From assembly GCF_023115465.1 (NCBI RefSeq), contig NZ_CP096034.1, forward strand, positions 372,001-436,000: a stretch of DNA of 64,000 nucleotides. The letters are read 5' to 3'. How positions within the stretch are numbered: the stretch's first letter is position 1; every line of letters begins with the position of its first letter. The notes beneath the pieces were generated by a model. It was not told the DNA's origin and did no database searches. It saw only the letters and a program-made list of their open reading frames with translations. The translations under genes and the position numbers were made by a program. Source of the DNA: Gottfriedia acidiceleris (GTDB lineage: Bacteria > Bacillota > Bacilli > Bacillales > Bacillaceae_G). Positions 8,931-19,069 of the stretch are shown in pieces.

Positions 8931-10361
8931 ATGGTAAATGCAGTCTATGCTCCACAAAGACATTGGAAAGAAATTGAATTATGGAAAGATGTAACAGATG
9001 AACAATGGAATGATTGGGTTTGGCAACTTACAAACACCATCAAATCATTGGATGAGTTAAAGCAAGTAATTAACCTCACGCCAGACGAAGAAGATGGGGT
9101 ACGAATTGCGACAAAAACAATTCCACTAAACATTACCCCATATTATGCATCGTTAATGAATCCGGATGACCCACGTTGTCCAGTTCGTATGCAATCAGTT
9201 CCGATCTCTGCGGAGATTCATAAAACTAAGTATGATTTAGAGGACCCTCTTCATGAGGATGAAGATTCTCCTGTACCAGGTTTAACACATCGTTATCCAG
9301 ATCGTGTCCTTTTTTTAGTAACAAATCAATGCTCAATGTACTGTCGTTACTGTACTAGACGTCGCTTCTCAGGACAAATTGGAATGGGAGTGCCAAAGAA
9401 ACAGCTTGATGCTGCTATTAATTACATTAGCAAAAATCCTCAAGTACGAGATGTACTTATTTCAGGGGGAGACGGTCTTTTAATTAACGATAATATTTTA
9501 GAGTATATTTTAAAAAATTTACGTGAAATTCCACATGTGGAAATTATCCGTATTGGTACAAGGGCACCTGTAGTATTCCCACAACGTATTACTGAAAATC
9601 TTTGTAATATCTTAAAAAAATATCATCCAGTTTGGTTAAATACTCACTTTAATACTTCAATTGAAATTACAGAGGAATCGAAACGAGCTTGTGAAATGCT
9701 TGCAAATGCAGGTGTACCATTAGGAAACCAAGCCGTAATCTTAGCTGGAATTAACGACAGTGTACCAATTATGAAAAAGCTAATGCATGATTTAGTTAAA
9801 ATTCGTGTTCGTCCATATTATATTTATCAATGTGATTTATCAGAAGGAATTGGTCACTTCCGTGCACCTGTTTCAAAAGGTTTAGAAATTATGGAAGGAT
9901 TACGCGGCCATACTTCTGGATATGCAGTACCAACATTTGTAGTAGACGCACCGGGTGGAGGAGGAAAAATTTCTCTTCAACCAAATTACTTAATTTCGCA
10001 AAGTGCTGATAAAGTTGTTCTTCGTAATTTTGAAGGTGTAATAACTACTTATCCAGAACCACAAAATTACGTACCAGGTAGAGCAGAAGCGTACTTTAAA
10101 GAAATTTATCCTAATATGGAAGAAAAACGTTCTAATGCAGGAATCGCGGGATTAATGAATGAAACAAAATTCAATCTTGTACCAGAAGGTTTACAACGTA
10201 TGGAAGTTCGTAAAACATATGCAACAAACCCAGAGCATGCTTCTTTGAAAGATAAGCGGGATAAACGCGACGAATTAAAAGAGAAGAAATTCCAAGCACA
10301 GCTTACAAAAATCCAAGTTAGTGAAAAGCTAGTAGGAAGTGCGCAAGGAGACACTGAATGA
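8931..10361 (+). CDS. kamA: Lysine 2,3-aminomutase
   Basis: A radical SAM, PLP-dependent enzyme converting L-lysine to L-beta-lysine. The [4Fe-4S] ligands are in CSMYCRYC (CX3CX2C) and the PLP lysine is in PGGGGK near residue 345. The open frame begins at 8847, but a sigma-54 promoter lies at 8878-8892 and GAAAGGGG precedes the ATG at 8931, so the start is 8931, giving 476 residues, close to B. subtilis KamA (471). Feeds AblB and the yod enzymes; it overlaps yokU by 4 bases. Unlike the sporulation-controlled B. subtilis gene, this copy appears to be under sigma-54 control. Confidence 0.95.
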   Translation: MVNAVYAPQRHWKEIELWKDVTDEQWNDWVWQLTNTIKSLDELKQVINLTPDEEDGVRIATKTIPLNITPYYASLMNPDDPRCPVRMQSVPISAEIHKTKYDLEDPLHEDEDSPVPGLTHRYPDRVLFLVTNQCSMYCRYCTRRRFSGQIGMGVPKKQLDAAINYISKNPQVRDVLISGGDGLLINDNILEYILKNLREIPHVEIIRIGTRAPVVFPQRITENLCNILKKYHPVWLNTHFNTSIEITEESKRACEMLANAGVPLGNQAVILAGINDSVPIMKKLMHDLVKIRVRPYYIYQCDLSEGIGHFRAPVSKGLEIMEGLRGHTSGYAVPTFVVDAPGGGGKISLQPNYLISQSADKVVLRNFEGVITTYPEPQNYVPGRAEAYFKEIYPNMEEKRSNAGIAGLMNETKFNLVPEGLQRMEVRKTYATNPEHASLKDKRDKRDELKEKKFQAQLTKIQVSEKLVGSAQGDTE

Positions 10362-10639
10362 TGAAATGTCAGTGGTGTGAATCAGCTAACATAGTTGAAT
10401 CAACAAATACGGTCTACTGGGAACTTCCTGATGGTACGAAGGCAATTGAGATTAAAGAAACACCATGTATCATTTGCTTAGATTGTAAAATAACATATCA
10501 AACAGATGATACGGTTAGTGCAATTGAAGAGCAATTATACTTAATCGACACTAAATTACTTGGTAAAACAACTTCATATAATGGGTTAATCGAGCAACAA
10601 AGATTATTAAAGAGGAATTACTTTGACTTTTCCAAATAA
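10358..10639 (+). CDS. yokU: YokU family zinc-finger-like protein
   Basis: A 93-residue protein with two CXXC pairs (CQWC near the N-terminus, CIICLDC about residues 37-43), the pattern of the YgiT-type zinc finger of the YokU family. It is coupled to kamA by an ATGA overlap; an alternative ATG follows at 10361. YokU is found next to KamA in B. subtilis as well, so a role linked to the aminomutase is likely, but no function is known to me. Confidence 0.8.
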   Translation: MMKCQWCESANIVESTNTVYWELPDGTKAIEIKETPCIICLDCKITYQTDDTVSAIEEQLYLIDTKLLGKTTSYNGLIEQQRLLKRNYFDFSK

Positions 10640-10640
10640 G

Positions 10641-10675
10641 AAATGAGAAGCGACTATTCGCTTCTCATTTTCTCT
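10641..10675 (+). terminator. Terminator after yokU
   Basis: Stem AATGAGAAGCGA / TCGCTTCTCATT with a short loop, followed by a T-rich tail. It closes the kamA-yokU transcript. Confidence 0.85.
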
Positions 10676-10766
10676 ACTGTTCAAACTTTTCCTAATCCTG
10701 CTGATGGGTGTTTAAAAAAATTAGAAAATTTAGAATACAAAAAAACGACTGAAAAGGAGTATTTTA

Positions 10767-12245
10767 ATGAAAAATACGGTAACTACAATAACAGTCAATG
10801 ATTCTAAGAACCATATTCCATCTATGCCTCAAGAGCTAAAGCGTGGATTAAAACCACGCCATATTACAATGATTTCACTCGGAGGAACAATTGGAACAGG
10901 TCTATTTTTGGCAAGTGGTGGTGCAATCCATACTGCAGGACCAGGTGGTGTTCTCGCAGCTTATATAGCGATTGGAATAATGGTGTACTTTTTAATGACA
11001 AGCCTTGCTGAGATGGCTACATATATGCCAGTTGCCGGATCTTTTAGTACATACGCAACAAAATTCGTCGATCCTGCACTTGGTTTTGCACTTGGCTGGA
11101 ATTACTGGTATAACTGGGCAATTACGATAGCAGCTGAATTAGCTGCCGTTACAATGGTTATGAAATTCTGGTTACCACATACATCCTCACTCTTATGGAG
11201 TTCATTATTTTTAGCGATTATCTTTCTTTTAAACTATCTGTCTGTTAAAGGGTTTGGGGAATCTGAATACTGGTTTTCTATTATAAAAGTTGTTACAGTA
11301 ATCATTTTTTTAATATCGGGATTTTTAATGATTTTTGGAATTATCGGCGGAGAAGCAGTAGGGTTTAAAAACTTTACAGTTGGTGACGCTCCTTTTCATG
11401 GAGGATTCATGGCGACACTTGGAATTTTTATGGCAGCTGGATTTTCTTTCCAAGGTACCGAGTTATTAGGGGTAGCAGCTGGAGAAAGTGAGGAGCCAGA
11501 GCGAAATATTCCTCGTGCGGCTCGCCAAATATTTTGGCGTATTTTACTATTTTACGTATTATCTGTATTTGTAATAGGTTTACTAATACCATATACAAAT
11601 CATAATCTAGCAAGTGGAGATGTAGCTGTTAGTCCATTTACGCTAGTATTTGATAAAGCTGGCATTGCATTTGCAGCATCTGTAATGAATGCAGTTATCT
11701 TAACAGCGGTTTTATCAGCTGGAAATTCAGGAATGTATGCTTCAGCTCGAATGCTGTGGGACATGGCTCGCCAAGGAAAAGCTCCAAAGGCATTAGGTAG
11801 GTTAAATAAAAGAGGTGTACCAGTTAATGCATTAATGATTACAGCGGCAGTCGGTACATTAGCTTTTTTAGCTTCTCTATATGGTGACGGAGTTGTTTAC
11901 ATTTGGTTACTGAATGCTTCAGGTATGTCTGGTTTTATTGCATGGCTTGGCATTGCAATTTGTCATTATCGATTCCGCAAAGCCTACGTAGCACAAGGGA
12001 AGGATTTAAATGACCTACCGTATAAAGCAAAATGGTTCCCATTCGGACCAATATTTGCTTTTGTACTATGTGGGGTTGTAATTCTTGGCCAAAACTATTC
12101 AGCATTTATGGGCAAAACAATTGACTGGAATGGTGTACTTGTTTCATATATAGGGTTGCCATTATTTCTTATTTTATGGATTGGCTATAAACTAATAAAA
12201 AGAACAAAAATTGTTCAGCTTAATGAGTGCGATTTGGAGAATTGA
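10767..12245 (+). CDS. lysP: Lysine-specific permease, LysP type
   Basis: A 492-residue APC-superfamily amino acid permease with 12 predicted membrane segments. The N-terminal GGTIGTGLF motif, the FSFQGTELLGVAAGESE segment and the tail motif GQNYSAFMGKTIDWNG match LysP of Escherichia coli closely as I recall it, much better than GABA or proline permeases. It has its own ribosome binding site (AAAAGGAG). The position directly after the lysine aminomutase gene fits import of lysine as substrate. No lysine riboswitch is visible in the 127 bases upstream. Confidence 0.85.
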   Translation: MKNTVTTITVNDSKNHIPSMPQELKRGLKPRHITMISLGGTIGTGLFLASGGAIHTAGPGGVLAAYIAIGIMVYFLMTSLAEMATYMPVAGSFSTYATKFVDPALGFALGWNYWYNWAITIAAELAAVTMVMKFWLPHTSSLLWSSLFLAIIFLLNYLSVKGFGESEYWFSIIKVVTVIIFLISGFLMIFGIIGGEAVGFKNFTVGDAPFHGGFMATLGIFMAAGFSFQGTELLGVAAGESEEPERNIPRAARQIFWRILLFYVLSVFVIGLLIPYTNHNLASGDVAVSPFTLVFDKAGIAFAASVMNAVILTAVLSAGNSGMYASARMLWDMARQGKAPKALGRLNKRGVPVNALMITAAVGTLAFLASLYGDGVVYIWLLNASGMSGFIAWLGIAICHYRFRKAYVAQGKDLNDLPYKAKWFPFGPIFAFVLCGVVILGQNYSAFMGKTIDWNGVLVSYIGLPLFLILWIGYKLIKRTKIVQLNECDLEN

Positions 12246-12295
12246 GCGAGAAAGACATATTTTTTTATCGTTTTTAATTAAAATAGTAATTGTTT

Positions 12296-12335
12296 AGGGA
12301 TGTAATTCGTATTAGAATTAGCATCTCTTTTTTTA
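12296..12335 (+). terminator. Terminator after lysP
   Basis: Imperfect stem GGGATG..GAATT / AATTC..CATCTC followed by a run of seven or more T, about 50 bases after the lysP stop. Confidence 0.7.
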
Positions 12336-12358
12336 TCTGAAAAATCGGTATCCTTTAG

Positions 12359-13134
<776 letters not shown>

Positions 13135-13151
13135 TCTATTTTTTAAATTAA

Positions 13152-13198
13152 TAAAAAGCCGATCTCCTCTAATATAGGGGAGCATCGGCTTATTTTTC
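13152..13198. terminator. Bidirectional terminator
   Basis: Stem AAGCCGATCTCCTCT / AGGGGAGCATCGGCTT with a short loop, A-tract before and TTATTTTTCTTTT after. It lies between the sugar-gene remnants and the convergent permease gene. Confidence 0.85.
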
Positions 13199-13200
13199 TT

Positions 13201-14634
13201 TTACATATCTAAATCCTTCTCTAAATTAATACCAATTTTCCCTTCCTGTATTCTAGACCTGAATAGAGCCCAGTAAATAACGATTCCAGCAAGAAATAAG
13301 TAAAGGATTACTTTAGTAGTTGGTATGAAATCTTTAGGGATTGTTAAAATACCAACTTCAAATACTAACCAAATAATCGCAAGAATGGTAACAGGTAGTC
13401 GCCACTTTCCTAACTTAAAACCATCTGTATCCGGTAAGGTCTTAATTTTAGTAGCATATGCGATTACAGTAATTAAGTAAATTATGGCCGGAAGAGCAGC
13501 AGAAGTACCTATTAATAAAGATAGCTTCCCAAAATAGAATACGGCAATAATGCCTAATACAGAAACTAAAATGATCGCATTGTACGGTACATTATGTTTT
13601 TTATCTACCTTTTTAAATACATTTGAAGCAAAAAACACATTGTCTCTTGAAAGGGCATAAATAAGTCGTGAAGCAGAAGCCATAATAATTAATCCGCAAG
13701 CAAAAATTGACACGATCACTAATGCAAGGAAGAAGTCAGCAACCGCAGTGCCCAAACGTGATTGTAAAATATCAGAAATAGGGGATGTAGAAGCCATGAT
13801 ACTATTAATATCTTTAATTCCTGAAGTAACAATGATTAAGAAAACAAATCCAATTATACCTGCAAGTAACATTGAGTAAACGATTGCCTTAGGTACGGTT
13901 TTATTAGCATCCACTGTTTCTTCTGCTAAATTTGCCGCAGCTTCAAAGCCTACTAATGTATAAGATCCCATTACGACTGATAGTACAAATGCTGTTAAAT
14001 AGCTTCCATTTGAACCAACCTTGTGAGCAGTGTAAGTTAATAATGAAAAATCTGCCCCTTTAAAAAATAAGACAAAGCTTAAAATAATAATAATACCAAT
14101 AAATCCGATTACTTCTGTATAGACAGCTGAATTATTAATAATTGTAGCAATCCTTACTCCGTAAATATTTAATAATGCTTGGATAACGATTGTAATTAAT
14201 ACAACGGTTGTAAGAACTGTAGTAGTACTCTTAATACCAATTAAATCAAGAAAAATTGGTGCTACACCATAATCAACAGTAGGAACAACAATAATTAAGT
14301 AACATAACGCTGCCCAACCTGTAAACCAACCAAATCCCCGATTCGTTAAACGGCTAACCCATTGGTATACATAGCCACTTAAAGGAATTTTGCTCGATAA
14401 GTCTGCAAATATTAAGGCTACAAGTAAATGTCCCACCATGACAAATGGCCATGTCCAAATTCCAGCAGGTCCGGCTGCTCCTAAAGCAAGACTATAAGAG
14501 CTAAAAATACCAGTTGTAATTGAGATAAACGAGAATGCAACTGCAAATGAACTGAAAAATTTTAATGATCGCTGTAATTCCTGTTTGTAGTTAAACGATT
14601 GTAAAGCATCTGAATCAATACCTTGTTTACTCAT
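13201..14634 (-). CDS. APC-superfamily amino acid permease
   Basis: A 477-residue integral membrane protein with about 12 hydrophobic segments. Typical features are FSFISITTGIFSSYSLALGA near the N-terminus, GFEAAANLAEETVDANKTVP after the sixth segment and SASRLIYALSRD. This subtype (PF13520-like, UGA4-like in look) includes amino acid, choline and GABA permeases. It is divergent from puuP and sits in the polyamine block, so a GABA or diamine substrate is attractive but not shown. Start ATG at 14634 follows GGAGGAG. Confidence 0.75.
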   Translation of the reverse strand: MSKQGIDSDALQSFNYKQELQRSLKFFSSFAVAFSFISITTGIFSSYSLALGAAGPAGIWTWPFVMVGHLLVALIFADLSSKIPLSGYVYQWVSRLTNRGFGWFTGWAALCYLIIVVPTVDYGVAPIFLDLIGIKSTTTVLTTVVLITIVIQALLNIYGVRIATIINNSAVYTEVIGFIGIIIILSFVLFFKGADFSLLTYTAHKVGSNGSYLTAFVLSVVMGSYTLVGFEAAANLAEETVDANKTVPKAIVYSMLLAGIIGFVFLIIVTSGIKDINSIMASTSPISDILQSRLGTAVADFFLALVIVSIFACGLIIMASASRLIYALSRDNVFFASNVFKKVDKKHNVPYNAIILVSVLGIIAVFYFGKLSLLIGTSAALPAIIYLITVIAYATKIKTLPDTDGFKLGKWRLPVTILAIIWLVFEVGILTIPKDFIPTTKVILYLFLAGIVIYWALFRSRIQEGKIGINLEKDLDM

Positions 14635-14860
14635 AAATCATCTCCTCCATATATTTACAGAATTTTCTTATAATTAAACTCATAGTTAGTCCAATTAGAT
14701 TAACCAAAAGTTTTATTATCAATCCGGTAAAAGATCTACCTATTAATCTTGTACCTAAAATTGGGCAGAATGATCGTTTACCGTTAATAATGCAACTTCC
14801 GTGCCAGTCTAAAAGATATTAGTAATTTTCGAGTTTCGTATAAAAAGAGAAGTAAATCTT

Positions 14861-14896
14861 ATGTGGTCTTGAATAATGTATGCAGTACTGAATAAC
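14861..14896 (+). promoter_or_regulatory. Candidate activator binding repeats for puuP
   Basis: Two 17-base direct repeats, ATGTGGTCTTGAATAAT (14861-14877) and ATGCAGTACTGAATAAC (14880-14896), 19 bases apart start to start. They match pairs upstream of the gdh and aldehyde dehydrogenase sigma-54 promoters (ATGCA-N3-TTGAATAAT) and lie 120 bases before the -24 element. Confidence 0.6.
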
Positions 14897-15015
14897 AACC
14901 AGACTGATCATAAAAGTAGATACTAGTGAAAGGAATTTCGTTTTTTCGATTAATACTTAATAATTTCAAAGCAATAGTAGCTGTTCTTTATAACGTTTAC
15001 AAAAAATTAATAATT

Positions 15016-15030
15016 TGGCATAAAACTTGC
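15016..15030 (+). promoter_or_regulatory. Sigma-54 promoter of puuP
   Basis: TGGCAT-N5-TTGC (15016-15021 and 15027-15030): one mismatch from TGGCAC-N5-TTGC with correct spacing. It leaves a leader of about 115 bases before the puuP start. Confidence 0.8.
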
Positions 15031-15155
15031 AGTTCTAAAAAAAGACTTATTTAAATATTCAAAAAAAGGAGGTTTCTGTCGGATAAGTAAGAATTATAAG
15101 GAAGTAGTAATTTCGGTGTAAGCGCTTAATTTAAAAAACGAAGGGGATATGATAG

Positions 15156-16493
15156 GTGGAAAATAAAACACAGTTAAAAAGATCCTTAAAGTTATGGCAA
15201 GTAGTTATGATGGGGTTAGCCTATATGACCCCTATGGTTGTTTTCGACACATTTGGAATTGTCTCTGATGTAACTAATGGTCACGTACCAAGTGCATATA
15301 TAGTAGCTCTAATAGGAATGTTATTTACAGCTGTTAGCTACGGCAAGTTAGTAAGAGTATTTCCTGAAGCTGGGTCTGCATACACATACACCCAGAAGGC
15401 AATTAGTGGTCACTTAGGTTTTCTAGTTGGCTGGTCATCATTACTAGATTACTTGTTCCTACCTATGGTAAATGCTTTATTAACGAAAATATACTTAAAC
15501 GCACTTTTTCCAAATGTTCCAACCTGGATATGGGTAGTTGGGTTTGTAGGACTAGTTACTTTCTTAAACTTAAGAAGTATAAATATGCTGGCGAACTTCA
15601 ATACCTTCTTTGTATTAGTCCAACTTGCGATTATGGTTGTCTTTATCATTCTAGTTATTCAAGGATTACATCATGGAGAAGGATATGGTGGATTCAGTCT
15701 AAAACCACTATTTAATGCAGGGATGCATTTTGGTACATTAGTAACCGGTGCAACAATTCTTTGCTTCTCATTTTTAGGATTCGACGCTGTTTCAACTTTA
15801 TCAGAAGAAGCAATAAACCCTGCAAAAACAATTCCTAAAGCAATTCTTTATACAGCTCTGTGGGGAGGAGTTATCTTCACGGTTACATCATTTTTCATTC
15901 AATTATACTATCCGGACATATCTAGATTTAAGCATCCAGATGCTGCATCTCCAGAGATTGCACTCTATGTAGGTGGCAAATTATTTCAATCAATTTTCTT
16001 ATGCATTACTTTTATTAACACACTTGCTTCTGCATTGGCGTCACATGCAAGTGTCTCACGTTTGTTATTTGTAATGGGGCGTGACAAAGTTTTCCCAGAT
16101 AAATGGTTCGGATTTGTTCACCCAAAATGGAAAACACCAGCATTTAACGTAATTTTTGTCGGTGTGATTTCATTATCAGCAATCTTTTTCAACTTGGTAA
16201 CAGCTACTTCATTAATTAACTTTGGAGCATTAATGGCATTTACTTTTGTTAATTTATCAGTCATTAACCATTTTTACATTAGAGGAAAGCATAGATCATT
16301 CAAAGGATTCTGTTCTTACCTGCTTTTGCCTTTAATTGGAGCCGCATCCGTAGCAATCCTATGGTTCAACATTGAAAAAAGCTCATTAATAATGGGAACA
16401 GTTTGGTTTGTCGTTGGATTATTATATCTAATTTACTTAACGAAGGCATTCCAAATTGCCCCTCCTAAATATGAAGAAGAGGCTGCTGTATAG
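15156..16493 (+). CDS. puuP: Putrescine importer PuuP
   Basis: A 445-residue APC permease. The N-terminus [20 protein letters not shown] and the segments [33 protein letters not shown] and [14 protein letters not shown] match E. coli PuuP closely as remembered, so putrescine uptake by proton symport is a confident call. It uses a GTG start at 15156 after GAAGGGG. A sigma-54 promoter and the shared activator repeats lie upstream, placing it in the same regulon as gdh and the aldehyde dehydrogenase. A terminator follows at once. Confidence 0.9.
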   Translation: MENKTQLKRSLKLWQVVMMGLAYMTPMVVFDTFGIVSDVTNGHVPSAYIVALIGMLFTAVSYGKLVRVFPEAGSAYTYTQKAISGHLGFLVGWSSLLDYLFLPMVNALLTKIYLNALFPNVPTWIWVVGFVGLVTFLNLRSINMLANFNTFFVLVQLAIMVVFIILVIQGLHHGEGYGGFSLKPLFNAGMHFGTLVTGATILCFSFLGFDAVSTLSEEAINPAKTIPKAILYTALWGGVIFTVTSFFIQLYYPDISRFKHPDAASPEIALYVGGKLFQSIFLCITFINTLASALASHASVSRLLFVMGRDKVFPDKWFGFVHPKWKTPAFNVIFVGVISLSAIFFNLVTATSLINFGALMAFTFVNLSVINHFYIRGKHRSFKGFCSYLLLPLIGAASVAILWFNIEKSSLIMGTVWFVVGLLYLIYLTKAFQIAPPKYEEEAAV

Positions 16494-16506
16494 TAAACTC
16501 AAAATG

Positions 16507-16546
16507 AAAAAAAGTCACAAGGAAATTTACTCCTTGTGACTTTTTT
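16507..16546 (+). terminator. Terminator after puuP
   Basis: Stem AAGTCACAAGGA / TCCTTGTGACTT with a 7-base loop and a T6 tail, 14 bases after the puuP stop. Confidence 0.9.
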
Positions 16547-16606
16547 GTGTCTAATCTGGAATATTCTATTCGCATTTCTCTTTTCCTTGATAATGGATTT
16601 TAAGTA

Positions 16607-16645
16607 ATTCAATTTTGAATAATGATTAATGCAAAATTGAATAAT
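16607..16645 (+). promoter_or_regulatory. Candidate activator binding repeats for gdh
   Basis: ATTCAATTTTGAATAAT (16607-16623) and ATGCAAAATTGAATAAT (16629-16645) are direct repeats 22 bases apart; a weaker third copy, ATGCATTCAATCAT, follows at about 16648. The second copy differs from one upstream of the aldehyde dehydrogenase by a single base. They lie about 165 bases before the -24 element. The rest of this 360-base gap shows nothing I can name. Confidence 0.6.
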
Positions 16646-16808
16646 TCATGCATTCAATCATATTTTCAGTAAAGGATCAAATTAGGTTATTGAAGGAAAA
16701 AACAATAAAAAGGATCGTTCAAAAAAATAGATAAAAGTCTTGTAATTGCCTTACTAATAAGCTTTTGTCTATTTTATCACTTCACAGAGTTATGATATGA
16801 ATTCAAGT

Positions 16809-16823
16809 TGGCACAGGAATTGC
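16809..16823 (+). promoter_or_regulatory. Sigma-54 promoter of the glutamate dehydrogenase gene
   Basis: TGGCAC-N5-TTGC (16809-16814 and 16820-16823), a perfect match in sequence and spacing, 38 bases before the ATG at 16861. Confidence 0.88.
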
Positions 16824-16860
16824 TATTAAATTTTTAAAATATAACTATGAGGTGTGTAAA

Positions 16861-18159
16861 ATGAGCTCAAATTTAACGAAAGTAGAACAAAATGAAAAGA
16901 GTAGTGAACAGGTAGAAATAGATGATTCCCTTCAGGAGTTTAGAGAAACATTAAATGAAGCAATCGGAATAATGAACTATCCGAGTCAAGTGTTTGATTT
17001 CCTTAAAACACCAATGCGATTTTTAGAATTTAGTATTCCCGTTCAAATGGATAATGGTGAGACAAAAGTATTTCAAGGGTATCGAGCCCAACATAATGAT
17101 GCATTAGGACCTACTAAAGGGGGAATCAGATTTCATCCTGATGTAACGCCAGAGGAAGTAAAAGCATTGGCTGGATGGATGAGTTTAAAGTGTAGTATTA
17201 CTGATTTACCTTATGGGGGAGCAAAAGGTGGGGTTGTTTGTGACCCAAGACTATTAAGTATGAATGAGCTAGAAAAATTAAGTAGAGGTTATGTAAGAGC
17301 TGTAAGCCAAATTGTAGGACCTACTAAAGATATTCCAGCACCTGATATGTATACAAACGCACAAGTAATGGCTTGGATGCTAGATGAATATGACCATATT
17401 AGAGAGTTTGATTCACCAAGCTTTATTACTGGTAAACCTATAACTTTAGGGGGTTCAGTAGGTCGTGAGACGGCAACATCAAAAGGAGTATTTTATGCTC
17501 TCGAGTTAATTAGTGAAATACAGAAAATCGAGATTAAAAATATGAAGGTCATTATTCAAGGATTTGGAAATGTTGGTAGTTACTTAGCACAATACTTACA
17601 TGAAGCTGGGGCAAAGGTTGTTGGAGTCTCAGATGTACTCGGAGCAATTTATGATCCAAAAGGTTTAGACATTCCATATCTATTAGACAATCGCGATTCA
17701 TTTGGAGTTGTTTCTAATTTATTTAAAAATGCAATTTCCAATCATGAGTTATTAGAAAAAGAATGTGATGTCTTAATTCCAGCTGCAATAAGTGGTGTTA
17801 TTAATAACCGTAATGCGGATAAATTGAAATGCAAGATTGTTGTAGAAGCAGCGAATGGACCGACTACTAAAGAAGCCCTAGAAATTCTTGATCAAAAAGA
17901 GATTTTAGTCGTTCCCGATATTTTAGCTAACTCAGGTGGAGTTGTTGTTTCTTATTTTGAATGGTGTCAAAATATGCAAGGTTATTATTGGACTGAGAGT
18001 ACTGTAGATGAGAGATTAAAAGAAAAAATGACAGATAGCTTTTTAAAAGTTTATAAAACATCACAAAAATATAATGTAAACATGAAAATAGCAGCTTATA
18101 TTGAAGGGATTCGTAAAATCGCTGAAGCTTGTCGCTTAAGAGGTTGGGTAAAATATTAA
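16861..18159 (+). CDS. NAD-type glutamate dehydrogenase (RocG/GudB family)
   Basis: 432 residues. The substrate-binding and catalytic lysines are in GPTKGGIRFHP and PYGGAKGG, and the dinucleotide fold is in VIIQGFGNVGSY. The frame opens with a GTG at 16852, but that overlaps the ribosome binding site GAGGTG, so the ATG at 16861 is the start. The enzyme deaminates glutamate to 2-oxoglutarate and ammonium. In this block it would regenerate the 2-oxoglutarate consumed by PatA and GabT. Control by sigma-54 is comparable to rocG in B. subtilis. I do not choose between rocG and gudB. Confidence 0.92.
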   Translation: MSSNLTKVEQNEKSSEQVEIDDSLQEFRETLNEAIGIMNYPSQVFDFLKTPMRFLEFSIPVQMDNGETKVFQGYRAQHNDALGPTKGGIRFHPDVTPEEVKALAGWMSLKCSITDLPYGGAKGGVVCDPRLLSMNELEKLSRGYVRAVSQIVGPTKDIPAPDMYTNAQVMAWMLDEYDHIREFDSPSFITGKPITLGGSVGRETATSKGVFYALELISEIQKIEIKNMKVIIQGFGNVGSYLAQYLHEAGAKVVGVSDVLGAIYDPKGLDIPYLLDNRDSFGVVSNLFKNAISNHELLEKECDVLIPAAISGVINNRNADKLKCKIVVEAANGPTTKEALEILDQKEILVVPDILANSGGVVVSYFEWCQNMQGYYWTESTVDERLKEKMTDSFLKVYKTSQKYNVNMKIAAYIEGIRKIAEACRLRGWVKY

Positions 18160-18180
18160 AATAAAAAGGAGAGATCTAGA

Positions 18181-18465
18181 ATGATTGATATTATTTCTGA
18201 ATCAACGGAAAGACAGCTTGTACACCATTATTGTCTATTAACGCAGAACAATCGATATGATTTATCAATTGGCTTTTCAAGCCACTTTTATGGAAAATCA
18301 ATGGTTACATCAATTCAATCTAGTAAAATGGCATTATTATGTTTAGAAGATATTCATTCTGAACAATATTGGGCACCTAAATTAGGTATTGCTGAAGAGG
18401 ATATTTTAGAAATTCAAAATTTCTTTAGTATGGTTTTGCCATCAAAACATATCTGTGAGTTATAA
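18181..18465 (+). CDS. Small conserved protein, DUF3055/SAV0927-like
   Basis: 94 residues, soluble, with the pattern NRYDLSIGFSSHFYGKSMV followed by an acidic C-terminal segment LGIAEEDILEIQNFFSMVLP. It resembles, from memory, the DUF3055/SAV0927 family of Firmicutes, whose function is unknown. It starts 21 bases after gdh with AAAAGGAGAG upstream and is probably cotranscribed with it from the sigma-54 promoter. No catalytic residues can be named. Confidence 0.55.
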   Translation: MIDIISESTERQLVHHYCLLTQNNRYDLSIGFSSHFYGKSMVTSIQSSKMALLCLEDIHSEQYWAPKLGIAEEDILEIQNFFSMVLPSKHICEL

Positions 18466-18587
18466 TACAGGAATTATTTTTTAAGAAAACTCCCTTATTG
18501 GCGAGCTTTAAGGCTAAAAAAAGGCGAATTACTATCTTCGCTGCAAATCTATACATTCTTTAATGTGCAAAAAAAGGAGTGAGTTTT

Positions 18588-18836
18588 ATGTATTATGGAG
18601 TCATTGTCAGTGACTACCATGGAACAGTTGAAGAGACTGCTATTCAGAAAGATTCAAGAATTTATGAATGGGAGCCGTTATTCTTTATTAAAACTACAGA
18701 TGGAATTACAAAAGTTATTCATCAAGGAATAAGTGGTGAAGTTGTTTCATTGGAGGTCTCAAATGGAGACAAAATAGTTCCTGGAATGGTTCTTGCTTAT
18801 GTTAAAGAAGATTTGTTTGTTACTGCTAGCGATTGA
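18588..18836 (+). CDS. Small lipoyl/biotinyl-like (barrel-sandwich) protein
   Basis: 82 residues from the ATG at 18588 (AAAGGAG nine bases upstream; the GTG at 18579 overlaps that site). The C-terminal half, GISGEVVSLEVSNGDKIVPG followed by MVLAYVKED, is a clear half-lipoyl/biotinyl barrel pattern. The hairpin that would carry the modified lysine (MKM or DKA) is not present, so it is probably an unmodified barrel domain, as in some adaptor proteins. It follows gdh and the DUF3055-like gene; the role is unknown. A terminator follows at 18914. Confidence 0.6.
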   Translation: MYYGVIVSDYHGTVEETAIQKDSRIYEWEPLFFIKTTDGITKVIHQGISGEVVSLEVSNGDKIVPGMVLAYVKEDLFVTASD

Positions 18837-18913
18837 GTAAATTGTGATTAAGATTTTGAGGATCTACAAATAACAACTTTGATTCAATGAACTCGTTCTC
18901 TTTTCTAACAAAT

Positions 18914-18960
18914 AAAGGGTGTCTCTGGTCGAATAGACTTAAGAGACTGCCCTTTCTTTT
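18914..18960 (+). terminator. Terminator after the lipoyl-like gene
   Basis: Stem AAAGGGTGTCTCT / AGAGACTGCCCTTT with one mismatch and an 18-20 base loop, followed by CTTTTTG. Confidence 0.75.
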
Positions 18961-19069
18961 TGTTTGTGTTAAATAGATTAGTAAATTATAATTTTAGATT
19001 TTTATGATAAATTTAAAAATTCTGCTAAAATAGGAATGTATAATGGAATAGATATAAGGGGGGAAAGTA

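Larger units (their letters stand above)
14635..15155. other. Divergent regulatory region of the APC permease and puuP
   Basis: 521 bases with no gene. It holds the candidate activator repeats (14861-14896) and sigma-54 promoter (15016-15030) of puuP, listed separately. I see no other clear element; a half-matching cre-like sequence at 15117-15130 was not accepted. Confidence 0.6.

Noticed and set aside
10640-10766. Lysine riboswitch in front of lysP
   Set aside because: The gap is only 127 bases, mostly a terminator, far too short for the lysine aptamer, and no conserved elements are seen.
15117-15130. cre-like sequence TGTAAGCGCTTAAT before puuP
   Set aside because: The central part fits but the last two conserved bases (CA) are wrong, so I do not call a CcpA site.
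18588-18836. Biotin carboxyl carrier protein
   Set aside because: The barrel pattern is present but the MKM-type lysine hairpin is not.
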